64,000 bases of DNA from an uncultured Ruminococcus sp. (GCA_947627275.1 CANQVK010000001.1:109977-173976); one strand, 5' to 3'; positions 25,561 to 35,817 are shown, counted from the stretch's first letter. The notes: generated by a model not told the origin, from the letters alone. Numbers and translations: made by a program.

Positions 25561-26682
25561 GTGCTTATAACCTATGCCGAAATAGACGGCTTCAAGAATT
25601 TATCGAACATATCCTTTGCCCCCGACCTGAAATATAACATCATTGTCGGAGCAAATGCGCAGGGGAAAACGAATCTTCTTGAGGCTTTGTGGATTTTGTC
25701 GGGGTGCAGGAGTTTCCGCGGCTCTAAGGAACGGGATTATATCGCTCTGAACGGCAGCCGCATGACCTCGAAAATAAAAATAAGAGACGTCGTGCGCGAG
25801 CAGAAAATAGAATTTGAAATGATAAAGGCGTCTAATATCGTTAAAAATATTACATTGAACGGCGTGAAGCAAAAGGGTACAAGGGCGTTGTTTGACGTTT
25901 TCAAGTGTATTGCATTTATACCCGACGATGTGGATATTATTAAGGGCGCACCAGAAAAACGTCGGAATTTCATTGATATGGCTGCTTCTCAGCTTAACCC
26001 TCTTTTTGTTGTTCATATAAACAAAAATAATGCTGTAATGAATCAGCGGAACGCTCTGCTCAAATCTATAATGCAGGGAAATTCGTCCGCCGACGTTCTT
26101 GAAATATGGGATAGACAAGCGGCTCACGAGGGCGCGCTTATCTCATATATGCGCAGCGAATACGTTAAAAAAATAAACGGGATATGCGGACGGCTTTATG
26201 CCGCAATTTCAGGCGGTACGGAGACTATGGAGCTTGAATACAGGTCGAACGTCTACAAGCCCGAGGATTTTGACGAACCCTGCAATGAGGCTGCATTTGA
26301 TAAATATTATAACAAACTTCATGAAAATTCCGAATACGATATACGCACGGGTTCGACCCATTCGGGGGTGAACCGTGACGAGATATTGATAAAAATAAAC
26401 GGCGTAAGCGCAAAGGATTACGGCTCTCAGGGACAGATAAAGTCCGCGGCGCTGGTCATGAAGCTTGCTCAGGCGGAAATTTTCATGAGCCGCAGTAAGG
26501 ACGCTCCCGTAGTCTTTCTGGACGACGTTATGGGCGAGCTTGACGAAAACCGTCAGCGGTTCGTTTTTGAAATAATCAGAGATATGCAGGTTTTTGTCAC
26601 AACGCCGAACGAAAGCGCGCTTCTCCCCGAAATACAGGGGAAGATCATCAGAATAAGCGAGGGAAAGACGGCAGATGAATAA
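25561..26682 (+). CDS. recF: DNA replication and repair protein RecF
   Basis: The 373-residue ABC-type ATPase loads RecA at gapped DNA with RecO and RecR. Walker A is GANAQGKTNLLEA, the signature is near SQGQIKSAALVMKLA, and Walker B is APVVFLDDVMGELD. The start is GTG after GGGGGATCTT. The remB-like gene overlaps its end by 8 bp. Normal length. Confidence 0.96.
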   Translation: MLITYAEIDGFKNLSNISFAPDLKYNIIVGANAQGKTNLLEALWILSGCRSFRGSKERDYIALNGSRMTSKIKIRDVVREQKIEFEMIKASNIVKNITLNGVKQKGTRALFDVFKCIAFIPDDVDIIKGAPEKRRNFIDMAASQLNPLFVVHINKNNAVMNQRNALLKSIMQGNSSADVLEIWDRQAAHEGALISYMRSEYVKKINGICGRLYAAISGGTETMELEYRSNVYKPEDFDEPCNEAAFDKYYNKLHENSEYDIRTGSTHSGVNRDEILIKINGVSAKDYGSQGQIKSAALVMKLAQAEIFMSRSKDAPVVFLDDVMGELDENRQRFVFEIIRDMQVFVTTPNESALLPEIQGKIIRISEGKTADE

Positions 26683-26938
26683 TGCGATGTATATTCATAT
26701 AGGCAATAACTACTCCGTGGACGTCCGTGAGATCATCGGCATTTTCGATATGGATAACACGACCGTTACCGGCTGCACAAAAAAGCTGCTTGACCGTGCG
26801 GAGAAAGAAAAAAAGCTGTTTTTAGCCACTTACGAGCTGCCGAAAACGTTTATCCTGACTTCAAAAAAGATATATATTTCGCAGCTTGCCGCAAGTACGC
26901 TGAAAAAAAGAATTGCAGGCAGCGGAGGATTTGTATAA
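26675..26938 (+). CDS. remB: DUF370 family protein, RemB (YaaB)-like
   Basis: The 87-residue protein has the DUF370 pattern: IHIGNNYSVDVREIIGIFDMD and a later ELPKTFILTSKKIYIS. In B. subtilis RemA and RemB take part in activating biofilm matrix genes, and remB lies between recF and gyrB, as here. It overlaps recF by 8 bp, so the start at 26675 implies coupling; an ATG at 26687 is possible. Confidence 0.88.
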   Translation: MNNAMYIHIGNNYSVDVREIIGIFDMDNTTVTGCTKKLLDRAEKEKKLFLATYELPKTFILTSKKIYISQLAASTLKKRIAGSGGFV

Positions 26939-26946
26939 TCACTATC

Positions 26947-27120
26947 CATAACTTTAGTGGGGAACGCCGTTCCACCTCCTTGCCAAAGGGTTGACCCCTT
27001 TGGAATCTCTGTTGTCGTAAATTTTCCTGCATAAAGCCTGCTGTGTACATCAGAATCCATATTTATAGCTTTATGCAGAAAAATTTACGATACAGGAGAC
27101 AATATCTACTAAGCTGTAGA
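26947..27120 (+). repeat. Family A repeat, copy A4
   Basis: A degenerate head (GGGGAACGCCGTTCC) is followed by CCAAAGGG/CCCCTTTGG and a slot hairpin with 23-bp arms at 27015-27037 and 27068-27090 (one mismatch). The arm begins TCGTAAATTTTCCTGCATAA, a different subtype from A1, A3 and A6. It lies 3' of remB. Confidence 0.75.
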
Positions 27121-27244
27121 TATTGTTTTAACGAAAAATGGTATGCGACATTTTACAGAGACGGCGACAGCTATCTTGTTAAAATATACTGATTGGCAAC
27201 TAATCACAAATTGAACGAAATACTGCATATAAAGAGAGGGAAAT

Positions 27245-27907
27245 ATGTTCTGTACAATTTTTATGGCGGAGGTTATCGTTTTTATAGCTTGGTGCATAAT
27301 ATCGTCACGAAAAAATAAAGCGGCGGCGGAAGTCGATGATACAGAGATAATTGACGAGCTTCATGAAAAAAAGAAAAATAAATGCGTTATAACGGTGATA
27401 AAAGTATTATTTTGTTTATTAATAATTTTAACAGGATTTGTTGCTCTTTTGGAAAAGGCTATTATCCATGAAAATTGGAAAACCTTTGATTCCGAACGCA
27501 TTGCAAAAATTGAAAGCTCGAGCGGCATAAAAATAGACGGACACGTAAAGCTGAAAAGTTATACAGAAAAATTTGGCGGACCTGACGGTCCACGTCATAT
27601 TCTTAAATTTGAGTGCGATATTGATATGTTTGAGTTTGCGGAGAAAAACTGCGATGGATATATAGAAAGCTATGCAAAGGACGGAAAATTTTATTGTATT
27701 GATGACGAAAAAGAAAAAACAGAGGGTAAAAAAGAATTTGAACTTTTTTATGAGTACGATGGAAAATATGGGGATAAATACGATGAATACTACGTTATAA
27801 GAGGAAAATATCACAGGTTTGAAATCTATAAACAAGGTGATACTTACGTGCATGAGTATCCCAACTGGTCACAAGTATATAGGGATACAGCACAATCCAC
27901 AACCTAA
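27245..27907 (+). CDS. Membrane-anchored protein of unknown function
   Basis: The 220-residue protein has two membrane segments (about 3-22 and 47-70) separated by a lysine-rich stretch (KKKNKC). An outer domain of about 150 residues follows, rich in Tyr, Lys, Glu and Gly ([22 protein letters not shown]). GAGAGGGAAAT precedes the ATG. It sits between remB and gyrB, normally a tight junction, flanked by repeat A4. AT-rich codon use suggests an acquired gene, but this is impression only. Confidence 0.65.
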   Translation: MFCTIFMAEVIVFIAWCIISSRKNKAAAEVDDTEIIDELHEKKKNKCVITVIKVLFCLLIILTGFVALLEKAIIHENWKTFDSERIAKIESSSGIKIDGHVKLKSYTEKFGGPDGPRHILKFECDIDMFEFAEKNCDGYIESYAKDGKFYCIDDEKEKTEGKKEFELFYEYDGKYGDKYDEYYVIRGKYHRFEIYKQGDTYVHEYPNWSQVYRDTAQSTT

Positions 27908-28005
27908 GCGTGGGACAGCGTTTCCTGCTTAAAATTATAGATGACCTTAATCTAATTATAATTATCAATTTCCGTAATATTGCGGTAATTTGTTTGGAGG
28001 TACAC

Positions 28006-29931
28006 ATGAGTCAGCAGAATAACAATTACGATGAAAACGACATACAAATTTTAGAGGGACTTGAAGCTGTCCGCAAAAGACCGGGTATGTACATCGGTTC
28101 TACGGGTCCAAGCGGTCTGCATCATCTTGTCTATGAGATAGTTGACAACTCAATTGACGAGGCTCTGGCAGGCTACTGTACCGAGATAAAGGTAGAGATA
28201 CTTAAAGGCGACATTATCCGCGTATCGGACAACGGACGAGGTATTCCCGTAGGTATCCACCCGAAGGAGGGTATCTCGGCAGCTACCGTCGTTTACACGA
28301 TACTCCATGCAGGAGGAAAATTCGGCGGCGGCGGATATAAGGTGTCGGGCGGACTTCACGGCGTTGGAGCGTCCGTAGTAAACGCTTTGTCGGAATGGCT
28401 TGAATTGACTGTCAAGGACGGCGAAAACGTATGGTTTCAGCGTTTCGAGAGGGGACGCTACAGCGAGGAACTGAAGGCTGTCGGCAAGACCTCGGAAACG
28501 GGTACAAGCGTAATGTTCAAGGCTGACGGTGAAATTTTTGAGGAAACCGTTTACTCCTACGATGTTCTTCTTCGTAGACTTCGCGAGCAGGCGTTCCTGA
28601 ATGCGGGAATAAGAATTACTTTCTCCGATATGCGCAACGAGGAGGATATAAAGGGCGAAACGCTCCACTACGAGGGCGGTATACGTCAGTTTGTAGAGCA
28701 TATCCATGAAAAAAGAGGTCTTGACCCCATAAATAACGAGGTAATTTACGTCTCGGGAACTCAGGGAGACTCTTTTGCCGAGATAGCCTTGCAGTATAAC
28801 ACCGATTTTAACGAGATAATCATGTCGTTTGCCAATAATATCCACACAAAGGACGGCGGCTCTCATGAGTTGGGCTTCAAGAATGCCCTTACAAAGGTAA
28901 TAAACGAATACGGCAAAAAAATGGGTCTGCTTAAGGATAAGGAAAAGCTCAGCGGCGAGGACGTTCGCGAGGGTCTTACCGCAATAATCTCCGTAAAGCT
29001 TACCGAGTGCGAATTTGAGGGACAGACTAAGGGGCGTTTAGGCAATCCCGAGGTCAAGCCCTTCGTGGATAAGCTTGTTACCGAGAAGCTTATGAATTAC
29101 CTTGAGGAAAATCCCGAGATAGCCAAAACAATATTCGATAAAAGCGTATCGGCGCTCAAAGCGCGTGAGGCTGCGAAAAGAGCCCGTGAAGCCGAGCGTA
29201 AGAAAAATGCTTTCGGCAACGCCTCAATGCCCGAAAAGCTTGCGGACTGCTCCGAGCGTGACAACCGATACACCGAAATTTACATCGTTGAGGGAGACTC
29301 TGCCGGCGGTTCTGCAAAGGACGGACGCGACAGACGCTATCAGGCGATACTTTCACTCTGGGGCAAGATGCTCAACGTTGAAAAATCCCGTATTGACAAG
29401 ATATACAGCAATGAAAAGCTTGCGCCGGTCGTTACTGCCTTGGGGGCGGGTATCGGCGAGGATTTTGATATAGAAAAGCTCCGCTATGGAAAGGTCATAA
29501 TTATGGCGGATGCCGATGTTGACGGTATGCACATTCGTACATTGCTGCTGACGTTCTTTTTCCGCTATATGAGACCTCTTATAACCAACGGCAACGTTTA
29601 TATCGCTCAGCCGCCGCTTTTCAAGGTATGGCGTGGAAAGCAGGAGCGTTATGCTTTTTCGGAGGAGGAACGTGACAGATATATCAGCGAACTGTCCGAA
29701 AACGGAAAGTATAAGACGGAAGTGCAGCGTTACAAGGGTCTTGGCGAGATGGACCCCTTGCAGCTTTGGGAAACGACAATGGATCCCGAACGCCGCACAA
29801 TTGTCAGGATAGGCATGGAGGACGCATTCAAGGCGGACGAGACTTTCTCGATACTTATGGGCGACAAGGTAGAGCCAAGACGTAATTTTATCGAGAAAAA
29901 TGCTAAGTACGCCAATAATCTGGATATTTGA
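28006..29931 (+). CDS. gyrB: DNA gyrase subunit B
   Basis: The 641-residue ATPase subunit of gyrase has GHKL motifs ([40 protein letters not shown]), the TOPRIM signature [15 protein letters not shown] and a C-terminal [13 protein letters not shown] 28006 has GGAGG five bases upstream; 32 further codons upstream are not family-like. The usual PLRGK after TOPRIM reads SLWGK here. It makes negative supercoils with GyrA; the two genes are separated by a small gene and repeat B2. Confidence 0.97.
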   Translation: MSQQNNNYDENDIQILEGLEAVRKRPGMYIGSTGPSGLHHLVYEIVDNSIDEALAGYCTEIKVEILKGDIIRVSDNGRGIPVGIHPKEGISAATVVYTILHAGGKFGGGGYKVSGGLHGVGASVVNALSEWLELTVKDGENVWFQRFERGRYSEELKAVGKTSETGTSVMFKADGEIFEETVYSYDVLLRRLREQAFLNAGIRITFSDMRNEEDIKGETLHYEGGIRQFVEHIHEKRGLDPINNEVIYVSGTQGDSFAEIALQYNTDFNEIIMSFANNIHTKDGGSHELGFKNALTKVINEYGKKMGLLKDKEKLSGEDVREGLTAIISVKLTECEFEGQTKGRLGNPEVKPFVDKLVTEKLMNYLEENPEIAKTIFDKSVSALKAREAAKRAREAERKKNAFGNASMPEKLADCSERDNRYTEIYIVEGDSAGGSAKDGRDRRYQAILSLWGKMLNVEKSRIDKIYSNEKLAPVVTALGAGIGEDFDIEKLRYGKVIIMADADVDGMHIRTLLLTFFFRYMRPLITNGNVYIAQPPLFKVWRGKQERYAFSEEERDRYISELSENGKYKTEVQRYKGLGEMDPLQLWETTMDPERRTIVRIGMEDAFKADETFSILMGDKVEPRRNFIEKNAKYANNLDI

Positions 29932-29980
29932 CCGGACGGAACGCCGTGAAACTGCGCCAAAATAAAATACAGGTGGATAA

Positions 29981-30505
29981 ATGGAAAATAAATTACTTGA
30001 AAAAAATTACAAAATTCCCATAGACATATTTCGTGAAGGGTATAAGGCTTATCAGCGGAAATTTGTCAATGTGAGAAGATATATCCTGACTGCGGTGTTT
30101 CTGGTATTGACAGCGAACTTCATATACGGTGCGGTAAAGGACAGCGATAATTATATTGCTTATATACTCATTGTAATATGTCTTGCTCTTGCATTCAGGG
30201 AGTGGTACAATCCCTTGAAGCTCCGAAACAGCGTTATAGAAAGCTGTAAGGAACTGGGAGATCCGCTGTATTGCCTGACTGTGACCAGTGACGAGGTAAT
30301 AATATCGACGGAAACAGGCGAAAACGATGAGACTGACGAGCCGCCTGAGCCTGCAAGACTTCCCGTAAACGATGAGCTGAACGCCCTTGAATATGATGAT
30401 TTTTTCCTGATAGTATACGGCAAGCTGATGTTTTATATTGTTCCAAAAGCGGATTTTTCAGAGACAGAGCTTGATGTTATCAGAAATTTAACTAAAGGGA
30501 ACTAA
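29981..30505 (+). CDS. YcxB-like membrane protein
   Basis: The 174-residue protein has two central membrane segments (about 35-55 and 58-76) and a soluble C-terminal domain that ends LIVYGKLMFYIVPKADFSETE, resembling the YcxB-like domain. Function is unknown. The last codons run into repeat B2. It follows gyrB by 49 bp after CAGGTGGATAA. Confidence 0.7.
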   Translation: MENKLLEKNYKIPIDIFREGYKAYQRKFVNVRRYILTAVFLVLTANFIYGAVKDSDNYIAYILIVICLALAFREWYNPLKLRNSVIESCKELGDPLYCLTVTSDEVIISTETGENDETDEPPEPARLPVNDELNALEYDDFFLIVYGKLMFYIVPKADFSETELDVIRNLTKGN

Positions 30506-30685
30506 TATCGGGATTCCAAAGGGACGGTGTCCCTTTGGCGGAGTCCAGAGGCAGCGCCTCTGGCAGGGTGTGGGACAGAGTCCCACAAAAGCGTTAAGCG
30601 CTCCGCAAAGGGTGAATCCAAAACCAGTTTATAGAACTGGTTTTGGAGAGGGAACGCCCTGCAAGAGAGGGCGTTCCCTTAGAAA
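30497..30685 (+). repeat. Family B repeat, copy B2
   Basis: Same hairpin series as B1. The fourth hairpin is AAACCAGTT/AACTGGTTT instead of the AACAGTCC/GGACTGTT of B1 and B3, so the stem is changed on both sides. It ends with AGGGAACGCCCT/AGGGCGTTCCCT. It overlaps the stop of the YcxB-like gene. Confidence 0.85.
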
Positions 30686-30796
30686 TGCGGAAAAATCAAT
30701 CTGAAAATAAAATTGGAATCCCAATGTTGGTTTGTTTAAGTGCAAATGATATTAATATCAAATAAATAATATCCTGAAATACAGGAGGTAATAAAT

Positions 30797-33430
30797 TTGT
30801 TATATAACGATAATTCAAAGATCATTCATTCCGAAATAGTGGACGAAATGGAAAATTCCATGCTGCAATACGCCATGTCGGTCATCGTTTCAAGAGCGCT
30901 GCCCGATGTAAGGGACGGTCTGAAGCCCGTTCACAGGCGTATTCTGTATACCCTGCACGAAAACGGTCTTACCCCTGAAAAGGCGTACCGTAAGTGCGCC
31001 GATACTGTCGGAGCGGTTCTGGGACGTTATCACCCTCACGGTGACGCGTCGGTTTACGATGCGCTTGTTCGTCTTGCGCAGACTTTTTCCCTGCGCTATC
31101 CTCTTGTTGACGGTCACGGAAACTTCGGTAACATCGACGGCGACAAGGCGGCGGCTTACCGTTATACCGAGGCTAAAATGGCGAAGCTCACCCTTGAGAT
31201 GCTCCGTGACATCAACAAGGAAACCGTTGACTATATGCCGAACTATGACGACCGTCTACAAGAGCCTGTAGTGCTTCCGTCACGCTTTCCGAACCTGCTT
31301 GTAAACGGCTCTACGGGTATCGCTGTCGGCATGGCGACAAATATCCCTCCTCACAATATGGGCGAGGTAGTGGACGCTTTACAGCTTCTCATTGACGACC
31401 CCGACTGCACTCTCGATCAGCTTATGGAGCATATCAAAGGCCCCGATTTTCCCACAGGCGGTATTGTCATGGGTAAATCGGGAATACGTGCGGCATACGG
31501 CACGGGCAGAGGAAAGGTCATACTCCGCAGCCGTACTCATTTTGAGGAAATTAAGGGCAGGAACTGCATTATAGTTGACGAGATACCGTACATGGTCAAC
31601 AAGACGCTTATACTTAAAAATATTAATCAGCTTTGCAAGGATAAGCGTATCGAGGGCATTTATGCGCTCAATGACGAATCGGACAAGGAAGGTCTGCGTA
31701 TCGTTATAGAGCTTAAAAAGGACGCTATACCCGAGATAGTCCTCAATAAGCTTTTTGCCATGACGAAGCTGCAAGATACTGTGGGTATAATTATGCTCGC
31801 ACTTGTAAACGGCGAGCCGAAGGTGCTTACTCTCAAACAGATGCTCAGTCACTACCTTGACTTTCAGGTTGACGTTATTCAGCGGCGTACACGCTACGAT
31901 CTGCGTAAGGCTCTTGAAAGGGCGCATATCCTGCAAGGCTTTATACTCGCAGTTGATAATATTGACGAGGTTATCGCTATCCTGAGAAGCAGCAAGACTA
32001 TCCCCGAAGCTAAATCACGTATGATAGAGCGTTTCAAGGACGTTGACATGTCGAATCTTCTTGACAGAGCCGAGTACAATCTGTCGAATATTCATCACCT
32101 TGAGCATGAAAAAGGTCTTTCCGAGGAACAGGCTGAGGCTATCGTTCAGATGCGTCTCGGTGCGCTGACAGGTCTTGAACGGCAGAAAATAACAGATGAA
32201 TTATACGGACTGTTATCAAAAATTTCAGACTTCAAGGATATTTTAGCGGACGTTAATCGTGTGTACGAAATTATTATGGAGGACCTTAACGTTATCCGCA
32301 AGAAATTCAGCGATAAACGCCGTACCGATATTGAATCCGTAAGCGGAGAGGTCGATATCGAGGACCTTATCCCTGTGGAGGACTGCGTTGTCACCCTCAC
32401 GAATAACGGCTATATCAAGCGTATGCCGGTATCGGAATATAAGTCCCAGAAGCGCGGCGGACGCGGTATATCGGGAATGAAACAGCGTGAGGAGGATTTT
32501 GTTGAGGAGATGTTTATCTGCGGAACTCATGATAACATTCTCTTTATTTCAAACAAAGGCATTATGTACAAGCTGAAATGCTATGAGATTCCAGACGGCT
32601 CGAAGGCTTCAAGGGGATTCAATCTTATAAATCTTTTGCCGCTGACCGGAAATGAAAAGGTTACGGCGATGATAAAGACCACTGATTTCAGCGATGAAAG
32701 ATATATAACAATTGTAACAAAAAATGGTAAGATAAAGCGTACAAATCTGTCGTTTTACCGAAATGTCCGCAAAAACGGTCTTATCGCTATCGGACTTGAC
32801 GAGGGCGACGAGATCGCAGGAGTACGCATGACAAACGGTCACGAGCAGATATTTGTTGCTACACGCAACGGAATGGCTATACGCATTGAGGAGGACAAGG
32901 GCAGGGCTCTGTCACGTTCGGCTCACGGTGTAAAGGCTATAAAGCTGCGTGAGGGGGACTACGTTGTCGGCGTTGCAAGGATCCGTGAGGGAGCTTCGCT
33001 TCTGACAGTAACCGAGAACGGCTACGGCAAGCGGACGGAGATCGAAAGCTATCGAATCCAGAACAGAGGCGGATACGGTCTGACAAATTACAAGGTAGAT
33101 GAAGTTCGGGGTCACGTATGCGGAATCAAGATTGTCGATGAAAGCGACGACGTAATTATGGTGTCGAGCGACGGTATAATTATAAGAATCCATGCGGCGG
33201 ACGTAAGAATTATGGGCAGGATCGCCAAGGGAGTGCGTGTAATGCGTGTCGGCGAGGGTGCAAAGGTGGTTGCCTTTACCAGAACCGAGCGTGACGATTC
33301 CGCCGAGACAGAGAAAGTCGAACAGCTGACCGAGGAGCAGATAAAGGCGGCTGAAGCAGAAGCCGCTGAGGAGGAGAAGAAAGAGGTCGTTATCGAAGCC
33401 GACCCCGAGGACGCCGATAATGAGGAATAA
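30797..33430 (+). CDS. gyrA: DNA gyrase subunit A
   Basis: The 877-residue DNA-cleaving subunit has the catalytic tyrosine in AAAYRYTEAKM, the quinolone region HPHGDASVYDALV and a GyrA box QKRGGRG in the C-terminal wrapping domain. It starts with TTG 8 bases after AGGAGG, an unusual start for this gene. In the quinolone region the usual Ser-Ala order is Ala-Ser. A 35-residue Glu/Ala-rich acidic tail ends the protein. Confidence 0.96.
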   Translation: MLYNDNSKIIHSEIVDEMENSMLQYAMSVIVSRALPDVRDGLKPVHRRILYTLHENGLTPEKAYRKCADTVGAVLGRYHPHGDASVYDALVRLAQTFSLRYPLVDGHGNFGNIDGDKAAAYRYTEAKMAKLTLEMLRDINKETVDYMPNYDDRLQEPVVLPSRFPNLLVNGSTGIAVGMATNIPPHNMGEVVDALQLLIDDPDCTLDQLMEHIKGPDFPTGGIVMGKSGIRAAYGTGRGKVILRSRTHFEEIKGRNCIIVDEIPYMVNKTLILKNINQLCKDKRIEGIYALNDESDKEGLRIVIELKKDAIPEIVLNKLFAMTKLQDTVGIIMLALVNGEPKVLTLKQMLSHYLDFQVDVIQRRTRYDLRKALERAHILQGFILAVDNIDEVIAILRSSKTIPEAKSRMIERFKDVDMSNLLDRAEYNLSNIHHLEHEKGLSEEQAEAIVQMRLGALTGLERQKITDELYGLLSKISDFKDILADVNRVYEIIMEDLNVIRKKFSDKRRTDIESVSGEVDIEDLIPVEDCVVTLTNNGYIKRMPVSEYKSQKRGGRGISGMKQREEDFVEEMFICGTHDNILFISNKGIMYKLKCYEIPDGSKASRGFNLINLLPLTGNEKVTAMIKTTDFSDERYITIVTKNGKIKRTNLSFYRNVRKNGLIAIGLDEGDEIAGVRMTNGHEQIFVATRNGMAIRIEEDKGRALSRSAHGVKAIKLREGDYVVGVARIREGASLLTVTENGYGKRTEIESYRIQNRGGYGLTNYKVDEVRGHVCGIKIVDESDDVIMVSSDGIIIRIHAADVRIMGRIAKGVRVMRVGEGAKVVAFTRTERDDSAETEKVEQLTEEQIKAAEAEAAEEEKKEVVIEADPEDADNEE

Positions 33431-33497
33431 AGACGAGCTGATAACTCCGTTTTTAGAATGATCGTTTTAAGCTGTACGACAGGAGATGCGACGCAAA

Positions 33498-34310
33498 ATG
33501 AAAAGAATTATACCAACAGTATTATTTTCAGCGGGAATATTTTCTGCCTGTATGCTGACAGAAAATAAGTTCACGCTGAGAACACGCCATGAAAATTTGG
33601 GCGGCGAATTGAAAATATTCCATATTTCTGACAATCACAAAAAAAACAACCGAGCTTTCAATAAAAAGATCGTTAAGCTTGCGGCGGAGGAAATGCCCGA
33701 CCTGATATTCATTACAGGCGACCTTGTATCCCGTTTTGAGACTGATTTTTCGGAAACCGAGAAGTTTCTCAGCAGGCTTGGGGAGATCTCTCCGATATAC
33801 ATGTGCATGGGTAATCACGAGCAGAGTTTGCCGCCTGATAAGAGACGTGAATTTTTGAGCATGGTCGATAGAACAGCGGCTCGTCTGCTGATAAACAAAA
33901 GCGAAAACGTTGAAGTTCGAGGAAAAAAGCTCTGCATCTGCGGAGTTGAACAGGATTACTCTACGTATAAAAATGACGGCGGATATGACGATCTTGACGG
34001 CTTTACCCTGAAACAAATGAAAGCTCTTATGGGTGAACGTCCCGATAGAGAAACGCTTCTTTTGGCGCATAATCCGTTATTTGCCGAAACTTATGCTGAA
34101 TGGGGCGCGAATTTTACTTTCAGCGGTCATATTCACGGGGGCGTGGTTCGGCTTTTCGGTAAAGGTCTGCTTTCTCCCGAAAGACGGTTTTTTCCGAAAT
34201 ATTCCAAGGGCGTTTACAACGTCGGAACTATGAAGCTTCTCGTTTCAGCAGGTATAGGCAAGCTTAGACTGTTTAACCCCCCCGAAGTCGTTGTCTATAA
34301 TATTCCCTAA
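33498..34310 (+). CDS. Calcineurin-like metallophosphoesterase
   Basis: The 270-residue protein has an N-terminal hydrophobic segment (about 3-18), so it is probably membrane anchored and faces outward. Metal ligands appear in order: HISDNH, ITGDLV, MGNHE, LLLAHNP and FSGHIHGG. This is the YkuE/YaeI-like group of phosphoesterases, some of which act on lipid A precursors or are of unknown role. The first metal motif reads SDNH rather than SDxH with Leu or Ile before it. An ATG 12 bases earlier is also open, but it abuts the AGGAG. Confidence 0.85.
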   Translation: MKRIIPTVLFSAGIFSACMLTENKFTLRTRHENLGGELKIFHISDNHKKNNRAFNKKIVKLAAEEMPDLIFITGDLVSRFETDFSETEKFLSRLGEISPIYMCMGNHEQSLPPDKRREFLSMVDRTAARLLINKSENVEVRGKKLCICGVEQDYSTYKNDGGYDDLDGFTLKQMKALMGERPDRETLLLAHNPLFAETYAEWGANFTFSGHIHGGVVRLFGKGLLSPERRFFPKYSKGVYNVGTMKLLVSAGIGKLRLFNPPEVVVYNIP

Positions 34311-34335
34311 GCAGGGGGACAGAGTCCCCCTGTTA
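34311..34335. terminator. Terminator hairpin between convergent genes
   Basis: GCAGGGGGACAGAGTCCCCCTG is a strong stem in the 27-bp gap between the phosphoesterase and the YtaF-like gene. It is the same type as the head of family A repeats. Confidence 0.65.
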
Positions 34336-34337
34336 AG

Positions 34338-34958
34338 TTATGACAAATTTTCAAAGACGGCAAAGGCGATGAGGGCAACGCCGCCGAGCCATGAAAGGTC
34401 GTGGTTCATAGAGGCTATCTTGCGTCCGGCAAGGCTTCCGAAAATAATAGCCATAGATCCCGTAATAAAGGCGAAAAGCGTCGATATTACGGGATCAATT
34501 TCGTTATAGCCTGTACTTAGTCCCGTTGTTATCGAGTCGAGAGAGCCGGCGAGAGCAAGTGCGATCGCTTCTTTCAGTGAAAGAACTTTGGAGCAGTCGA
34601 AATCGGCGGCGGTATCGTCGAGATAAAGCTTGACTACGATTCCGCTGCTGCCCGTGTGAAGCGACAGTTCGCCTCTCTGAGAAAGGCGGCGGACAAGATT
34701 TCGGATAAGACTTTTGAAAATCGTAGTGATCCCAATGGCTGTAAGTATGATGAAGCCCGATATTTCGCAGATACGCACAGGTATAAATCCACTGAGAAAG
34801 CTTGATAGAAGGAGGGAAAGTCCCAGTGAGATCGAGCTTACTATGACGATAACAGCGGCTGATAGCAGAGGAATTTTTATGCTGCCCGAGCGGTAGGCGG
34901 CGGCAGCAAGAAAAGTGTCAATGCTGATTATTACAGCAAGTATAACTTCTTGAAGCAC
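34338..34958 (-). CDS. ytaF: YtaF-like MntP-family membrane protein
   Basis: The 206-residue protein has six predicted membrane helices. Acidic residues appear in the first and fourth helices (SIDTFLAAAAYRSG and SLDSITTGLSTG), the repeated pattern of the MntP/YtaF family. YtaF is annotated as a sporulation membrane protein in Bacillus; MntP exports manganese. The GTG start follows GAGGTGATACT. Exact substrate is unknown. Confidence 0.8.
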   Translation of the reverse strand: MLQEVILAVIISIDTFLAAAAYRSGSIKIPLLSAAVIVIVSSISLGLSLLLSSFLSGFIPVRICEISGFIILTAIGITTIFKSLIRNLVRRLSQRGELSLHTGSSGIVVKLYLDDTAADFDCSKVLSLKEAIALALAGSLDSITTGLSTGYNEIDPVISTLFAFITGSMAIIFGSLAGRKIASMNHDLSWLGGVALIAFAVFENLS

Positions 34959-35081
34959 AGTATCACCTCAACTCAGTATATGAAAAACTGACCTTGCAGG
35001 TGCTTGAAATAGTAATTTATTTTTGCATTATTGTAAAAAAAACAGAAATAATAGCAATATAATCCGAAAAAATTTCCACAT

Positions 35082-35263
35082 TGATGTCAATATCTTTTCA
35101 ACAGAGTGTTGAAAGAGCAGTTGAATATTAACGCAGACTGTTGAAAACTCTGTGGAGAGTGTGGAAAAAGACGTAATATCCATGATTTCACAGGTCGAAA
35201 TTGTTAAAAACTTGGTGGATAAAAGGGGAAAGTGCGGAAACAATAAAAATGTATTGTGGAAAA
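35082..35263. promoter_or_regulatory. DnaA-box-like cluster away from oriC
   Basis: ATTTCCACA (35082), TTTTCAACA (35095-35103), its complement TGTTGAAAG (35107) and exact TGTTGAAAA (35139-35147), TGTGGAAAA (35160 and 35255) and GGTGGATAAAA (35214) lie within 182 bp. No gene is here. It may titrate or reactivate DnaA, or regulate the lipoprotein gene downstream. Confidence 0.6.
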
Positions 35264-35301
35264 CAATTCTGCAATAACATCAAAAAAAGGATTTGATTAG
35301 T

Positions 35302-35655
35302 ATGAAAAAGATTTTAATATCTGCCGCACTTCTTTTAACGCTTCCTGCGGCTCTTGTGGGATGCGGCGCTGACCGTGGAAACACTTCTTCTGAAAGCGGT
35401 CACTTTGAGCAGCACGACTATGGAAATAACGCCGATGGGAAAGACGACGCAAACAGGGACGATCATCCCGTTGAGGACAGAGTTCACGACGCGATCGACG
35501 GCGTTGAATCCGCTGCCGATGACATTGTGAGCGGCGCAGGCGATGCCGCAAACGACATCGTTGACGGTGTTGACGGAGATCGCGAGGATTCGAGAGACTC
35601 ATCATCTGAGGTTTCTGAGGATAAGACCGAAAAGAACGCTGACAATGTGCGATAA
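35302..35655 (+). CDS. Acidic lipoprotein of unknown function
   Basis: The 117-residue protein has a lipoprotein signal (MKKILISAALLLTLPAALVG then Cys) and a mature part that is highly acidic and repetitive in D-D-I-V and A-A-D-D-I motifs (GVESAADDIVSGAGDAANDIV). No family is recognised. It probably forms an extended amphipathic helix outside the membrane. It is followed by a good terminator and preceded by the DnaA-box-like cluster. Confidence 0.75.
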   Translation: MKKILISAALLLTLPAALVGCGADRGNTSSESGHFEQHDYGNNADGKDDANRDDHPVEDRVHDAIDGVESAADDIVSGAGDAANDIVDGVDGDREDSRDSSSEVSEDKTEKNADNVR

Positions 35656-35709
35656 CGGCGTTGTCTGAGAAGTAGGCAGCTTTTCAACATTTATATCCAT
35701 GAACGTTGA

Positions 35710-35750
35710 AAACTCCCCCTGCATCCGATTCTGGAAACAGGGGGAGTTTT
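35710..35750 (+). terminator. Terminator after the acidic lipoprotein gene
   Basis: AACTCCCCCTG pairs with CAGGGGGAGTT, followed by TTTTGTGTG. A TTTTCAACA copy (35691-35699) lies just before it. Confidence 0.75.
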
Positions 35751-35817
35751 GTGTGTTCAGCAATGATGTCTTAAAAAATGTCTATACTAAAAGTTGATAA
35801 TTATGTCCGAAATCCGC

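Noticed and set aside
35020..35280. Second replication origin
   Set aside because: There are DnaA-box-like sites but no DnaA-trio-like or long AT-rich unwinding stretch next to them.
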